NCBI GenBank assembly: GCA_006226595.1
Contig: SBGP01000020.1
Span: forward strand, 1-64,000
Length of the DNA stretch: 64,000 nucleotides
From: Deltaproteobacteria bacterium
Lineage (GTDB): Bacteria; Myxococcota_A; UBA796; GCA-2862545
Direction: 5' to 3'
The notes below the pieces were generated by a model. The model was not told where the DNA came from, did no database searches, and saw nothing but the letters and a program-made list of their open reading frames with translations. Position numbers and translations under genes: made by a program. This document shows positions 52,961 to 64,000 of the stretch, one piece after another (position 1 is the first letter of the stretch; each line of letters opens with the position of its first letter).

Positions 52961-54760
52961 ATGGCCGACGAGACCCTGGACCTCCTCGATACCCGGGCGA
53001 CCCTGCGTCCCTCGGGCGGCGAGGAGACCTTCGGCGAGCAGGCACTCACCGCGCTTCGCGCCATGGGCGACCGGAGCAGCGGACTCGTCCTCGGCGAGAC
53101 GCTCGGCAAGGGCGGCATGGGTCTGGTGCGCGTCGGCGAGCAGCGCTCCGTGGGCCGTGCCGTCGCGATCAAGACGCTGAAGAACAGCAACCACAGCGAC
53201 CAGGCGGCGCTCGAGCTGCTGCGCGAGGGCTGGGTCACCGGGCACCTCGAGCACCCGAACATCGTGCCCGTCTACGACGTCGGCACCGACGCCTCCGGTC
53301 AGCCGTTCCTCGTGCTCAAGCGCATCGACGGCCTGGTCTGGACCGCCCTCATCCGCGAGCCGGAGACCGTCCACGAGCGGTTCGGCGCACGCAGCGCGCT
53401 CGAGTGGCACCTCGACGTCCTCCTCGAGGTCTGCGACGCCGTTCGCTTCGCACACGACCGCGGGGTGGTGCATCGCGACCTCAAGCCCGACAACGTCATG
53501 GTCGGGCAGTTCGGCGAGGTCTACGTCCTCGACTGGGGCATCGCGGCGTCACTGGAGCCCGACCCCACCGGGCGCCTGCCGCGCAAAGCCGGTCTGTGCG
53601 GCTCGCCGGCGTACATGGCGCCAGAGATGTTCGAGCTCACGGCCCCTTCTCCAAGCATGGACATCTACCTGCTCGGCGGCCTGCTCCACGAGATCCTGTA
53701 CGGCGAGGCTCCTCACCGTGCGCACACCCTCGACGAGGCTCGCGCGCTGTCCTCTCGACCGGTTCGCGCCGACCATGACACGGAACCCGAGCTCGCCGCC
53801 CTGTGCGCACGCGCGCTGGACCCGGATCCCGCGAAGCGGCCGGCCTCGGCCACCGCGCTCGCACGGGAGCTCCGCGACGTGCTCGAGCACCGCGAGTCCC
53901 AGCGCCTCGCGCGCCGTGCGGCCGAGTGCGCCAGTGCAGCCGCAGACACCGACGACTCGGTCGTGCGGCGGCGTCACTTCGCCGAGGCCCGGTTCGGCTG
54001 GCAGCAAGCGCTCGAGCGCTGGCCCGAGAACGCCGACGCCCAGGCGGGCATCACCGCGATGGTCCGCGACATGGCGCGCTGGGAGCTGGCAAATGGCCAC
54101 GTGCAGGCCGCCGCCGCGCTGCTCGACGAGCACCCGGACCTCGAGGCGAACACCGCGAACGCCATTCGCGACGCGGTGGCCAAGCTGGCCGAGGAACGCG
54201 CACGACTCGACGCCCTCGCACGCGACCAGGACGAGGTCGCAGGCATCCGTACCCGCATGTTCCTCGCCGGGGTGTTCGCCTTCGCGTTCATCTTCTTCCC
54301 GCTGGTCATGTGGACCCAGCAGGACTGGCTGCTCACGCAGCCGCCGCTGCTCGTCACCAGCACGTGGACGGGCGTGGTGCTCGTGATGACCGTGGGCCTT
54401 CTGTACTGGGCGCGGGACTCGATGGGCCGGTCCGCTGTGAACCGGGCCTTCGCGAGGCTGCTGTTCGTCGTGCCCCTCTCCCAGCTGGCGATCAGCCTGT
54501 CGTCCCTGTGGACCGGCGACACGCTGCTCGAGCTGCTTCGCCATCAGTTCATGATGTGGGCGGCGGTGTGTGCGGGTGCGGGCGCCGCGGTGGACGCGCG
54601 CATCGCGCCGTCGGCCATCGCCTACATGGTCGCCTGGGTCATGGCTGGCGCCACGCCAGAGCTCGGGCTGCCGATGATGGCCGCCGCGGACCTGGTCCTC
54701 GCGGTGAACCTGTTCTGGATGTGGGGTCCGAACCTGGTTCGGGTCGTCCACCAGTCCTGA
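52961..54760 (+). CDS. Membrane Ser/Thr protein kinase
   Basis: 599 residues. Kinase domain about 42-310 with complete motifs: glycine loop LGKGGMGLV (48-56), Lys71 in VAIK, HRDLKPDNVM (171-180), DWG (191-193, variant of DFG), GSPAYMAPE. A helical region (310-425) follows, and then six or so membrane helices at the C-terminus (about 430-595). Probably active and sensing through its membrane part. ATG 52961, GGAGG upstream. Convergent and abutting (TGATCA) with a hybrid histidine kinase gene. Confidence 0.92.
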   Translation: MADETLDLLDTRATLRPSGGEETFGEQALTALRAMGDRSSGLVLGETLGKGGMGLVRVGEQRSVGRAVAIKTLKNSNHSDQAALELLREGWVTGHLEHPNIVPVYDVGTDASGQPFLVLKRIDGLVWTALIREPETVHERFGARSALEWHLDVLLEVCDAVRFAHDRGVVHRDLKPDNVMVGQFGEVYVLDWGIAASLEPDPTGRLPRKAGLCGSPAYMAPEMFELTAPSPSMDIYLLGGLLHEILYGEAPHRAHTLDEARALSSRPVRADHDTEPELAALCARALDPDPAKRPASATALARELRDVLEHRESQRLARRAAECASAAADTDDSVVRRRHFAEARFGWQQALERWPENADAQAGITAMVRDMARWELANGHVQAAAALLDEHPDLEANTANAIRDAVAKLAEERARLDALARDQDEVAGIRTRMFLAGVFAFAFIFFPLVMWTQQDWLLTQPPLLVTSTWTGVVLVMTVGLLYWARDSMGRSAVNRAFARLLFVVPLSQLAISLSSLWTGDTLLELLRHQFMMWAAVCAGAGAAVDARIAPSAIAYMVAWVMAGATPELGLPMMAAADLVLAVNLFWMWGPNLVRVVHQS

Positions 54761-56545
54761 TCACTCCGGGTCGATCAGCTCGACGGCCAGGCGAATCGCG
54801 GTGACGGCACCCGACTCGAGCGTGTGGTGCTTGGTGAGCACCGCCGCACAGCGACGCGCGAGGAACGGAATCTGTACCCGATCGAGGTTCTGGCCCGTGA
54901 GCACGATGATCGGCACGTCCGGAAAGCGCTCCTGGAGGCGATCGACCAGGGAGAATCCATCGATGCCGGGCAGGTTCAGATCGAGGATCACGACTCCCGC
55001 CGTCGACACCTCGAGCTCGGCGAGGAAGCTCTCGCCATCCCCGAACGCGCGCACCCTGCAGCGCTTGTGGTTGAGCCCTCGCTCGAGGATCACGCGCACG
55101 ACCGGGTCGTCCTCGACCACGAAGACCTCGCCCCGCACGTGCGGGAGCTGCAGCCCCGTGCCCGGCTCGGCGGCGGAGACGCGTCGCTCGCGGGAGATGG
55201 CGCGGGCCTCGGCGCCCTCGGCGGGCAGCTCTTCCCAGCTCTCGGGGTCGCGCGTCGCGGGCGCACCGGGCTCGATGACGGCCAGCAGACGATCGATGCG
55301 CCACGCTTTGCCTGCCGGGGCCAACGCGCCCGGCACCACCGGGAAAGTGGCGGTGAACGTGCTCCCCTCACCCGGCGTGCTGCTCACCGCGAGGTCGCCG
55401 CCGAGCAGGCGGCACAGCTGCTGGGAGATGGCCAGCCCGAGGCCGGAGCCCCCGAAGCGGCTCGCCGTCGAGGCTTCGGCCTGGACGAAGGGCTGAAAGA
55501 TACGCGCGCACTGGGCCTCGGTCATGCCAATGCCGGTATCGGAGACCTGGAGCACCAGGCGGGGGTTCACGCCCTCGTCGCGCCGCGCGACCAGCCGCAC
55601 CTCCCCGGACTCCGTGAACTTGAACGCGTTGCCGAGCAGGTTGAGCAGGATCTGCCGCACCCGGCCCGCGTCCGTGAACACGACACCGAGGTGATCCCCG
55701 GCCTCGAGGACGAAGCGGTTGCCATGCTTCGCGGCTAGCGGCGTCACGGTCGTCGACACGTCGTCGACGAGCGACCGCACGGCCACCGGCTCGATGTTGG
55801 TCTCGAGGCGACCCGACTCGATACGCGAGAGGTCCAGGATCTCGTTGACCAGCGACAACAGGTGCCGCGACGCACCGAGGATGCGGGCGAGGTCGGCGTC
55901 CGCGTCGTGCACGTCGATGTCGTGCAGCTCTTCGCGAACGAGCTCGGAGTAGCCGATGATCGCGTTGAGGGGCGTGCGCAGCTCGTGGCTCATGGAAGCG
56001 AGGAAGCGGCTCTTGGCCGAGCTCGCCTCGGACGCACGTCGATGCGCCTCGGCCAGCTCGCGCTCCGCTCGACGGCGCTCGGCGACCTCCTGCTCGAGCG
56101 CATCGCGCGCCTGCTGAGCCTCGGACAACCGCTCCTGCATGCTCGCGCGCAGCGAGCGGTTCTCGACGACCACCCGACGGTGGGCGCACGCACGCCGCAC
56201 CGCGGCAATCAGCGGTTCGAGGTCCGCCGACTTGATCACGTACTCGAACACGCCCTGCCGCACGGCGTCGAGGACCGCACTGACGTTGTCATCCGAGGAC
56301 TGGACGATGACCGGGATGCCGCTGGTGGCGACGAGCGGGTCGCCCACGAACTCGAGGCCGCTCATGTCGGACATGTGCAGGTCGCAGACCACGACATCCG
56401 GGGGCGACCGGTCGATGGCGTCGAGGGCCTCTTCGCCGCTGAGTGCGGTCTTCACCGCGTACCCGGCGTCTTCGAGCACCACCTTGGTGAGCTCGAGAGC
56501 CAGTTCGCTATCATCGACAAGCAGGATGGAGCCGGGCGTCGTCAC
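54761..56545 (-). CDS. Hybrid sensor histidine kinase (REC-HisKA-HATPase-REC)
   Basis: 594 residues, all cytosolic. Receiver 1 (about 5-122) with phospho-acceptor Asp55 in VCDLHM; coiled coil 125-180; HisKA with His187 in SMSHELRTPLNA; HATPase with NLLGNAFKFT, DTGIGM and GGSGLGLAIS; receiver 2 (about 474-592) with Asp522 in VVILDLNLPGIDG. It takes signal at receiver 1 from another kinase and passes phosphate onward. Start GTG 56545, the only reasonable start. Stop abuts the kinase gene stop. Confidence 0.93.
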   Translation of the reverse strand: MTTPGSILLVDDSELALELTKVVLEDAGYAVKTALSGEEALDAIDRSPPDVVVCDLHMSDMSGLEFVGDPLVATSGIPVIVQSSDDNVSAVLDAVRQGVFEYVIKSADLEPLIAAVRRACAHRRVVVENRSLRASMQERLSEAQQARDALEQEVAERRRAERELAEAHRRASEASSAKSRFLASMSHELRTPLNAIIGYSELVREELHDIDVHDADADLARILGASRHLLSLVNEILDLSRIESGRLETNIEPVAVRSLVDDVSTTVTPLAAKHGNRFVLEAGDHLGVVFTDAGRVRQILLNLLGNAFKFTESGEVRLVARRDEGVNPRLVLQVSDTGIGMTEAQCARIFQPFVQAEASTASRFGGSGLGLAISQQLCRLLGGDLAVSSTPGEGSTFTATFPVVPGALAPAGKAWRIDRLLAVIEPGAPATRDPESWEELPAEGAEARAISRERRVSAAEPGTGLQLPHVRGEVFVVEDDPVVRVILERGLNHKRCRVRAFGDGESFLAELEVSTAGVVILDLNLPGIDGFSLVDRLQERFPDVPIIVLTGQNLDRVQIPFLARRCAAVLTKHHTLESGAVTAIRLAVELIDPE

Positions 56546-56898
56546 GGTCGTAGTACAACACAGGTCACCCGGCCTGCGGTGTCGCGAGATGTCCGCGACA
56601 AGGAGCGCTTCGGGGATGAATCAGCCCTGACCCGCTGCGGTATCCTCGGAAAGAGGTCTCGAGCCCTCGCAGGAATCCATGACCTTCATCTCTGGCGAGC
56701 TGATCGCCGTCGAGCGTCAGGATCTCGAGCGAAGTCGGCTCGATGGCGCGCGAGCTGCTCCGCGCGCTCGACGGACGCGCACCACTCGCCCTGGCGAAGC
56801 ACACGCCACGGCTCGACACGCCTCCAGCGGCTCCGGACAGCGTCGAGAACCACGGCGGATCCCTCGGCTCGTGCGACACTCCCGGCGAGGAGGACGAC
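56546..56898. other. 353-bp divergent non-coding gap
   Basis: Lies between the hybrid kinase and dienelactone hydrolase genes. It holds a 7-bp dyad, TGTCGCG (56580-56586) and CGCGACA (56594-56600), spaced 7 bases, possibly a regulator site. An ATG at 56743 is in frame with the hydrolase but would add 52 residues without family likeness. No RNA gene recognised. Confidence 0.5.
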
Positions 56899-57600
56899 GT
56901 GGCCGATACGACGATCGAGGGCGGTCCCGCCTACGTCACCGGTGACCCCGCCAGCGGCCGTGCCGTGGTGGTGCTCCACGAGCTCTTCGGCCTCACCGAC
57001 GACATCCGCCGCATCGCGGACCGCTTCGCCGAGGCCGGCTACTTCGCCGTCGCTCCGAACCTGTTTGCGCCGCGCGGGCGGGCCCCGCTGTGCATCGTGC
57101 GCGTGATGGGCGACCTGAGTCGCGGCGACGGCCCGGCACTCGACCAGATCGAGGCGGCGCGACGCTGGGTGGTCGCGCAGGGCATCGACGAGGCACGCAT
57201 CGGCGTCGCCGGGTTCTGTCTCGGGGGCGGGTTCACGGTGCTCGCCGCTGGACGCGGGAAGTTCGCCGTAGCGGCCCCCTTCTACGGCGACGTGCCTCGC
57301 AGCCAGCGCAAGGTCGCCGGCCTGTGCCCGACCGTGGCCAGCTTTGGAGACCGCGACGCGATGTTCGCGGCGGGCGCCGACCGATTGCGCCAGCACCTCG
57401 AGCGGCTCGGTCAGCCGCACGACGTCAAGCTCTACGAAGGGGTCGGGCACAGCTTTGCCAACCCCGATCATCCGAAGTGGTCCCGTCCGTTCGCGGGCCT
57501 GCCGCCTCTACGCGTCGGCTACGACCCCGAGGCGGCTGCCGATGCGTGGAAGCGTGTCTTCGCCTTCTTCGACGAGACGCTCACGCCCGTCGACGCTTGA
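56899..57600 (+). CDS. Dienelactone hydrolase family protein
   Basis: 233-residue alpha/beta hydrolase. The nucleophile is Cys107 in VAGFCLGGG, typical of dienelactone hydrolases, with Asp151 in SFGDRD and His in GVGHSFANP as the rest of the triad. Opens with AVVVLHELFGLTDD. Substrate not known; many members are general carboxymethylenebutenolidase-like. Start GTG 56899 after GAGGAGG. Overlaps the convergent OYE gene by 20 bp. Confidence 0.88.
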   Translation: MADTTIEGGPAYVTGDPASGRAVVVLHELFGLTDDIRRIADRFAEAGYFAVAPNLFAPRGRAPLCIVRVMGDLSRGDGPALDQIEAARRWVVAQGIDEARIGVAGFCLGGGFTVLAAGRGKFAVAAPFYGDVPRSQRKVAGLCPTVASFGDRDAMFAAGADRLRQHLERLGQPHDVKLYEGVGHSFANPDHPKWSRPFAGLPPLRVGYDPEAAADAWKRVFAFFDETLTPVDA

Positions 57601-58801
57601 AGCCCTTGAGACCGTTCCGCCACGCGTACTTCGCGAGGGAGCGGAGCGGATGCGAGCGCGGCTTCGGATCCTTGCCATCCCCCATGCGGTGCAGCTGCAG
57701 CTCGTAGTGCAGCAACTCGGTCATGCCGAGTCGGTCCACGAAGGCGATACCGGTCTTCGCAGGAGGCATGTCGACCGCGTAGCTCGGGTCCTCGACCAGC
57801 CGATTCGGCAGGTCCGGGTACAGCGCCAGCGGGCGAGCCAGGCCCACCAGGTCGACCGCGCCCTCATCGAGGGCCGCGTTCATCGCCGGTCCACTCCGGA
57901 AGCCGCCGGTGACGACGAGCGGGGTGGACAGCGACGCGCGAACGGTGCGCGCGAACTCGAGGAAGTAGGCCTCGCGCTCGCGGGTGCTCTGGCGGGGGGA
58001 GACCATGGCGGGCGCCTCGTAGGTCCCGCCGCTGACCTCCATGAACGCCAGTCCTTCCCCGTCGAGGGCCTTCACGGTGCCCTGGGTCTCCTCTTCGGTG
58101 ATGCCGCCGCGCTTGAAGTCCGCCGAGTTCAGCTTGAGGCCGATGCCGAAGCCCGGCGACGTGCTCGCCTTGCACGCCCGGACGATCTCGATGAGAAAGC
58201 GGCGGCGACGCTCCAGATCGCCGCCCCAGGCGTCGTCACGGCGGTTGGTGTGCGGCGAGAGGAACTGGCTCACGAGGTAGCCGTGGGCCCCGTGGATCTG
58301 GATGCCGTCGAAGCCAGCCTGCTCGAACACCGCGGCGGTGCGAGCGAAGCGAGCGACGAGAGCCTCGATCTCGTCGGAGGTCAGCGCGCGAGCCGTCGCC
58401 ATGCTCTGCGCGAGCACGCCCTTGAACGGCACCGCACTCGGGGCCACCGCCTCCGGGTTGAGGAAGCGCGGCACCTGGCGTCCCGGGTGGTTGAGCTGCG
58501 CATAGATCAGCCCACCGCCCAGCTTTCCAGCCTCCGCCCACTTCCGGAGCATCGGCAGATCGCGGTCGTCCTCGACGACCACGTTCCCGGGCTCGCCTCG
58601 GGCGCCGAAGTCGACCATGACGTTGCCGGTCACCGACAGTCCGATGCCACCGCGGGCCCAGCGCCCGTAGAGCTCGACGAGCGCGTCGGTGGGTGCACCC
58701 GTTGCGGTCCCGAGGGTCTCGCTCATCGCGGACTTCAGGGTGCGGTTGGGGACGACCTGCCCGGTTGCGGGCAGCGTGAACGGCGTGGCGAGAGTCGACA
58801 T
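57581..58801 (-). CDS. NADH:flavin oxidoreductase (Old Yellow Enzyme family)
   Basis: 406 residues, FMN TIM-barrel ene-reductase. Conserved segments: LIYAQLNHPGRQ, GFDGIQIHGAHGYLVSQFLS and PHTNRRDDAWGGD, all typical of the NADH-dependent OYE-like group; the C-terminal about 50 residues are basic. Reduces activated C=C bonds; natural substrate unknown. ATG 58801. Divergent from the helicase gene. Confidence 0.92.
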   Translation of the reverse strand: MSTLATPFTLPATGQVVPNRTLKSAMSETLGTATGAPTDALVELYGRWARGGIGLSVTGNVMVDFGARGEPGNVVVEDDRDLPMLRKWAEAGKLGGGLIYAQLNHPGRQVPRFLNPEAVAPSAVPFKGVLAQSMATARALTSDEIEALVARFARTAAVFEQAGFDGIQIHGAHGYLVSQFLSPHTNRRDDAWGGDLERRRRFLIEIVRACKASTSPGFGIGLKLNSADFKRGGITEEETQGTVKALDGEGLAFMEVSGGTYEAPAMVSPRQSTREREAYFLEFARTVRASLSTPLVVTGGFRSGPAMNAALDEGAVDLVGLARPLALYPDLPNRLVEDPSYAVDMPPAKTGIAFVDRLGMTELLHYELQLHRMGDGKDPKPRSHPLRSLAKYAWRNGLKGFKRRRA

Positions 58802-58921
58802 GGCGCCATGAATGCGCACCTCGACGGCGCAGGCAAGGGGACATCCGGACGGAAACGGCCTTTCCCGGGAGCCACACCCCGCCGTCGGGTTACTTCCGCC
58901 GCCCACTCAGCCAAGAGCCCC

Positions 58922-60196
<1,275 letters not shown>

Positions 60197-61081
60197 GTGG
60201 ACCAGGCGTCGCGAGGCAGCCTGCTCGTCCTCGCGTCCGCCGTGGGCTTCGCCTTCAAGGGCATCGTCGCGAAGCTCGTGTACGCCCAGGGCATGGAGCC
60301 CGTCGAGGTCGTCACCCTCCGCATGATCCTCGCCGCCCCCCTGTTCTGGCTGGGGCTTCGCGCCATCGCCGGAAGCGCTCCTCCGCCACGCACGCGGGAA
60401 GACTGGACCTCGCTGGCCCTGGGGGCCGGCTTCGCGCTCGCAGCCCTCGCCGACTTCGAGTCCGTCGACCGTCTCGGCGCCGGACCGTCCCGCGTCATCC
60501 TGTTCACGTTCCCGCTGTTCGTGCTGCTCTTCCAGGCCATGCTCGACCGGCGTGCTCCGGCTCCGCGCGAGCTCGTCGCCTTCGGCATCGCCTGGGGCGG
60601 CTTGCTGCTCGTCGCCGCGCCCGGCGGCGTCGTCCCCGATCCCATCGGCATCGCCGCGGGCCTGCTCGCGTCCACCTCGTACGCGGTGTACCTGCTCGGC
60701 TCCCAGTCCCTGATGAAGTCGCTGGGCTCCGCACGGTTCACGACCCTCACGAACACGGGTGCCCTCACCACCACCCTGCTCGCCTCGCCCTTCCTCATCG
60801 GCGGTGAGGTGCACATGCCCACGCCGACCGCCCTCGGCTGGATGGCGCTGCTCGTCGTCTTCGCGACCGTGCTCCCCTTCTTCGCACTGTTCGAGGGCAT
60901 TCGCGAGATCGGCGCCCCGCGTGCGGGGCTGCTGGCGCTGATCGGGCCTCCGATCACGGTCGGCGGGGCGTGGCTGTTCCTCGGCGAGCAGCTGACCATC
61001 GGACAACTCGCGGGAAGCCTGCTCGTCGTCGGCGCCGTCGGCGGGCTGCGATGGGTCGAGTCCCGCGAGGCCCCGGAGTGA
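60197..61081 (+). CDS. EamA-family (DMT) transporter
   Basis: 294 residues with ten hydrophobic helices in two EamA repeats of five. Typical features: LASAVGFAFKGIVAKLVY in helix 1, and the last pair ALIGPPITVGGAWLFLGE. Exports or imports small metabolites. Start GTG 60197 immediately after the helicase stop, so co-transcribed. Stop abuts that of the zinc-finger gene (TGATCA). Confidence 0.9.
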   Translation: MDQASRGSLLVLASAVGFAFKGIVAKLVYAQGMEPVEVVTLRMILAAPLFWLGLRAIAGSAPPPRTREDWTSLALGAGFALAALADFESVDRLGAGPSRVILFTFPLFVLLFQAMLDRRAPAPRELVAFGIAWGGLLLVAAPGGVVPDPIGIAAGLLASTSYAVYLLGSQSLMKSLGSARFTTLTNTGALTTTLLASPFLIGGEVHMPTPTALGWMALLVVFATVLPFFALFEGIREIGAPRAGLLALIGPPITVGGAWLFLGEQLTIGQLAGSLLVVGAVGGLRWVESREAPE

Positions 61082-61435
61082 TCAGCCGCCGAGCTCGGCC
61101 ATGCACCCCACGCAGCACGGCGTCTCCGGGCGCGCCTTGAGCCGGCCGTAGCCGATCGGCTCACCGCACTTCTTGCAGTACCCGAACTCGCCGCTGTCGA
61201 CCGTGCGCAGCGCCACCTTCACGACCTTGGCGCGGTGCTCGTGCCGCCGCAGCTGCTCCTTGGCCATGGCCTGCTGCTGGATCGCGTCGATGCGACTCAC
61301 GCGACCGACCGCGGTCGTGAGCTCGACCACCTCGATGCCGTGCGCGGCGGAGAGCAGCTCGGTCAGCTCCCGATCGAGCGCACGCAGATCGGCGATCAGC
61401 TCGCTCTCCTCGGCCTCGGTGAGTTCTTCGGGCAT
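61082..61435 (-). CDS. TraR/DksA-type zinc finger protein
   Basis: 117 residues: a coiled-coil-like helical hairpin (1-80) and a C4 zinc finger with Cys87-x2-Cys90 and Cys108-x2-Cys111. DksA-like proteins enter the RNA polymerase secondary channel and work with ppGpp; the acidic tip residues needed cannot be judged here. ATG 61435 preceded by GAGGTG; ATG 61459 is an alternative. Confidence 0.88.
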   Translation of the reverse strand: MPEELTEAEESELIADLRALDRELTELLSAAHGIEVVELTTAVGRVSRIDAIQQQAMAKEQLRRHEHRAKVVKVALRTVDSGEFGYCKKCGEPIGYGRLKARPETPCCVGCMAELGG

Positions 61436-61617
61436 GGACACCTCGTGCGCACCCGTCATCCTACCCGGAGCCCTGCTCCGCTCCGACACGAGACTGTTGG
61501 TGTCGGCTGGCGCGCGGCCCGGTAGTAGCCCGGAGGCGTCGCCGTCACACCTGACGCGCCGGCGAGGCTCGCCAGTGCTAACCTGCCCGTCTGCCGCTGC
61601 TCTGGGGGAAGAAGTTC

Positions 61618-62970
61618 ATGAGCGACCGCGCTCTAGCCGTCGCCGCCGAGTTCTGCCGACTCGTCGACACCGCGGACCTGTTCGAGTACCTCGGCCTGTC
61701 CAAGGATGCGTCCGCGGAAGAGGCGAAGACCGCCCTCCAGAAGAAGCGTCGCTACATGCAAGGCATGCAGAGCAACCCGAAGTTCAAGGACTCGGCGCGC
61801 TTCCTGATCAAGAACTACCGGGTGCTCGAAGAGGTCCTCACCGACCCCAGGGCCCACCTCGCCGCCGCCGCCACCGCCCGCGAAGAAGAGAAACTGCCGA
61901 TGCTGCTCCTCGCCGTCGAGGGCGTCATGGCCGATGGCCGCGTGTCGCAGCAGGAAGAGCAGTTCTTGCGCACGAGCGCGCTGTCCCTCGGGATCTCGCT
62001 CGAGACGTACGAGCGCGTGCTCACCGAGGAAGCTCTCAAGCGAAACGCCTTCGTCGAGACCCAGGCGCACACCAACGCGCACCTCGACAACGCCGTCAGC
62101 ATCCACACCATGGGTGCCGAGCCGAACACGGGCGAGCAGAGCAAGCTGCGCGGCGCCGAAGGTCACGGCTGGTGGGACGCGGCGTTCACCCGCTTGCTGC
62201 TCGACGTCATCCCCGGCGGGCCCGGTGAGATGGTCGACGTGTACTGCCGCACCGCGCTCTCCGCCGAGACCGTCCTCCCCGAGCGCCGCCAGCTCGACTG
62301 GGTCGGCGTCGACAAGAGTCGCGAGCGCATCCACGAAGCGACCACCCGGCTCGCGCGGAGCGACATGGCCCACCTGCGCAAGCGCGTGCGCCTCGCCCAC
62401 GGCGAGCCCGAGAACCTGCCGCTGCAGCCCGAGAGCGTCGACTTCGTGCTCGCGGTCCGTGCCCTCGGCAACCTGCTCGACACGCGTCCGGTCCTCGACG
62501 AGGCCGTCCGCGTGCTCCGGCCCGGCGGCCGCCTGATCGTCGCCGAGCCCGATGGCTTCGGTGAGAACTTCATCTTCGACGACCACCTGGTCGAGTACAA
62601 CTTCGCGTTCCACAAGCTCGTCGTCGAGGTCGACGGCGTGCTCGGCGGACGTGGCTCCCGCATCTCGCGCGGAGGACTCGCCGTCGGCCCGAGCCTGCCG
62701 GGCCGCATGCTCGCCGCCGGGTTCACCGACCTCGAGGTCCGGGTGCACGGCTCGAACAACCTGGGCCTGCGGACCTTCCAGCGCTTCGCTCGCCGGCTGC
62801 GACGCTATCCGCAAGCCATGGCCAAGGCCGCGCGGCTGCCACAGGATCACCCGCTCCTCATCGACGTCCTCAACGAGGTCGATCAGCTCGAAGCCCGCTT
62901 CCCTCCGGATCACCGCGCCATGTGCGGCAACGTGCTTCCGATGTACCTGGCCGTCGGCGTCAAGGAGTGA
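61618..62970 (+). CDS. J-like/TerB-like domain fused to SAM methyltransferase
   Basis: 450 residues. Residues 18-80 ([20 protein letters not shown]) resemble a J-domain but lack the HPD tripeptide. Residues 90-140 ([20 protein letters not shown]) resemble a TerB-like helical domain. From about 180, a class I methyltransferase: [43 protein letters not shown]. Substrate unknown. ATG 61618, GGGGGAAG upstream. Its stop overlaps the start of the DUF255 gene. Confidence 0.75.
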   Translation: MSDRALAVAAEFCRLVDTADLFEYLGLSKDASAEEAKTALQKKRRYMQGMQSNPKFKDSARFLIKNYRVLEEVLTDPRAHLAAAATAREEEKLPMLLLAVEGVMADGRVSQQEEQFLRTSALSLGISLETYERVLTEEALKRNAFVETQAHTNAHLDNAVSIHTMGAEPNTGEQSKLRGAEGHGWWDAAFTRLLLDVIPGGPGEMVDVYCRTALSAETVLPERRQLDWVGVDKSRERIHEATTRLARSDMAHLRKRVRLAHGEPENLPLQPESVDFVLAVRALGNLLDTRPVLDEAVRVLRPGGRLIVAEPDGFGENFIFDDHLVEYNFAFHKLVVEVDGVLGGRGSRISRGGLAVGPSLPGRMLAAGFTDLEVRVHGSNNLGLRTFQRFARRLRRYPQAMAKAARLPQDHPLLIDVLNEVDQLEARFPPDHRAMCGNVLPMYLAVGVKE

Positions 62971-64000
62971 GGACGCGGGTCCTCGCGAGCGTCCTGGTCG
63001 CGGCAGCGCTCGCCGCGGGCATCGCGGTGGTGCTCTCGGACAGCGACCACCCGTCGCACGAGTTCGAGTTCATCGCCACCCGCCTGCCCGGCGCGCCCCC
63101 GCTGCCCGCCGAGCTGTTCGAGCAGCTCGAGGCCCGGCGCACCACGGCGGAGGGACCGTTCCGCACCCGCCACGTCGGCGAGGATGGGCACCCGATCTAC
63201 GCGAACCGCCTGCTGCTCGAGAGCTCGCCCTACCTCGCGCAGCACGCCCACAACCCGGTGAACTGGTTCCCCTGGGGTGACGAGGCCTTCGCCCTCGCCG
63301 AGGAGCTCGGGCGCCCCGTGCTGCTCTCCGTGGGCTACGCGACCTGCCACTGGTGCCACGTGATGGAAGAGGAGTCCTTCGAGGACCCCGCCATCGCCGA
63401 GCTGATCAACAGCCGCTACATCCCGATCAAGCTCGACCGCGAGGAGCGTCCCGATCTCGACGCCATCTACATGACCGCGGTGCAGGGCTTCACCGGAGGA
63501 CGCGGCGGCTGGCCCATGACCCTGTGGCTCACACCCAAGGGCGAGCCGTTCTACGGCGCGACGTACGTGCCGCCCGAGGATGGCATGCGCGGCCGTCCCA
63601 CCGGCCTGCGAACGATGCTCACGCGACTCGCGGACCTGTACGAGCAGGAGCCCGAGAAGGTCGTGCTCACCACCCTCTCGGTTCGCGAGTCCATCGAGAA
63701 GACGCTCGCGGCCCACGCCGAGCCAAGCGAGCTCGCCGAGCTCCCGGAGCAGGCCCTGTCGGAGGCGGTGAGCCGCGACTACGACGCCGAGCTGGGCGGC
63801 CTGAAGGGTGCACCGAAGTTCCCGAGCCACATGCCGCTGCGCCCGCTGCTCCGCATGGATGGCGAAGACGCGCAGCGCGCCGAGCACACGCTGGAAGCGA
63901 TGGCGGCAGGCGGGATCTACGACCACCTGGGCGGAGGCTTCCACCGCTACAGCGTCGACGCCCGCTGGCGAGTGCCACACTTCGAGAAGATGCTCTACGA
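62967..64000 (+). CDS. DUF255 thioredoxin-like protein (YyaL/SPATA20 family), truncated by window
   Basis: 344 residues visible. An N-terminal hydrophobic segment (about 4-22) suggests export or anchoring, unlike most relatives. Thioredoxin-like domain: [20 protein letters not shown], then [16 protein letters not shown] with a CxxC pair, and [14 protein letters not shown]. The C-terminal barrel begins at [19 protein letters not shown]. Start GTG 62967 overlaps the upstream stop. Role unknown; a redox or sugar-epimerase-like activity has been suggested for the family. Confidence 0.87.
   Translation, partial: MRTRVLASVLVAAALAAGIAVVLSDSDHPSHEFEFIATRLPGAPPLPAELFEQLEARRTTAEGPFRTRHVGEDGHPIYANRLLLESSPYLAQHAHNPVNWFPWGDEAFALAEELGRPVLLSVGYATCHWCHVMEEESFEDPAIAELINSRYIPIKLDREERPDLDAIYMTAVQGFTGGRGGWPMTLWLTPKGEPFYGATYVPPEDGMRGRPTGLRTMLTRLADLYEQEPEKVVLTTLSVRESIEKTLAAHAEPSELAELPEQALSEAVSRDYDAELGGLKGAPKFPSHMPLRPLLRMDGEDAQRAEHTLEAMAAGGIYDHLGGGFHRYSVDARWRVPHFEKMLY

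Overview
The window is GC-rich, densely coded DNA from one bacterial chromosome, most likely a member of the Myxococcota. The clues are a thrombospondin-type-3 repeat surface protein ending in a MYXO-CTERM-like tail (GCSC, hydrophobic stretch, RRRR), Ser/Thr kinases with C-terminal membrane segments, near-consensus sigma-54 promoters, many lipoproteins and very tight gene packing. The phylum call is an inference from these traits; I cannot name the genus. I support 57 protein genes. I see no rRNA, tRNA, CRISPR array or transposase gene.

Layout. 1-4905: tRNA quality control (dtd), an inositol-phosphatase gene, a kinase-like protein lacking its N-lobe, and hisS. 5013-11334: a small membrane protein, a dual-specificity phosphatase, an Fe3+-type ABC importer whose permease is a fused double domain, a protoporphyrinogen oxidase, and a probable selenoprotein of the ArsC/Spx family with an in-frame TGA and a SECIS-like hairpin. 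11341-17364: a Tat-lipoprotein methyltransferase, an SDR, a DUF4157/peptidoglycan-binding/NlpC-P60 protein behind a sigma-54 promoter, a site-2 protease and a secreted lipase. 17509-26702: the TSP3 protein, sulfatase, HIT protein, sulfotransferase, and a gpx-ohrR peroxide operon with a palindromic operator. 26815-39725: a WS/DGAT acyltransferase, then a run containing four ATP-grasp ligases, three alpha/beta hydrolases, a cyanophycinase-fold protein without its catalytic serine, a sulfatase-fold membrane protein and a CHRD lipoprotein. 39838-47781: glycogen metabolism (glgC, glgA, a GH57 enzyme, and a GH13-GH77 fusion). 48431-51608: CBS/UspA stress pair under sigma-54 and a two-gene ABC exporter. 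51605-51789: a miniature inverted-repeat element. 51786-64000: fatty-acid-hydroxylase family protein, Ser/Thr kinase, hybrid histidine kinase, dienelactone hydrolase, OYE-type reductase, RhlE helicase, EamA transporter, TraR/DksA-type zinc finger protein, a J-like/methyltransferase fusion and a DUF255 protein cut by the window edge.

How genes work together. Iron import (5843-9691) is translationally coupled to the penultimate step of haem synthesis (9688) and followed by a redox selenoprotein. The 28241-38568 block looks like a pathway that joins carboxylates to amines with ATP and then trims or esterifies the products; I do not recognise it as a described system. The glg block makes and remodels storage alpha-glucan. 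All ten convergent gene pairs are packed end to end or overlap, except the one split by the inverted-repeat element, so transcription must stop inside the opposing gene.
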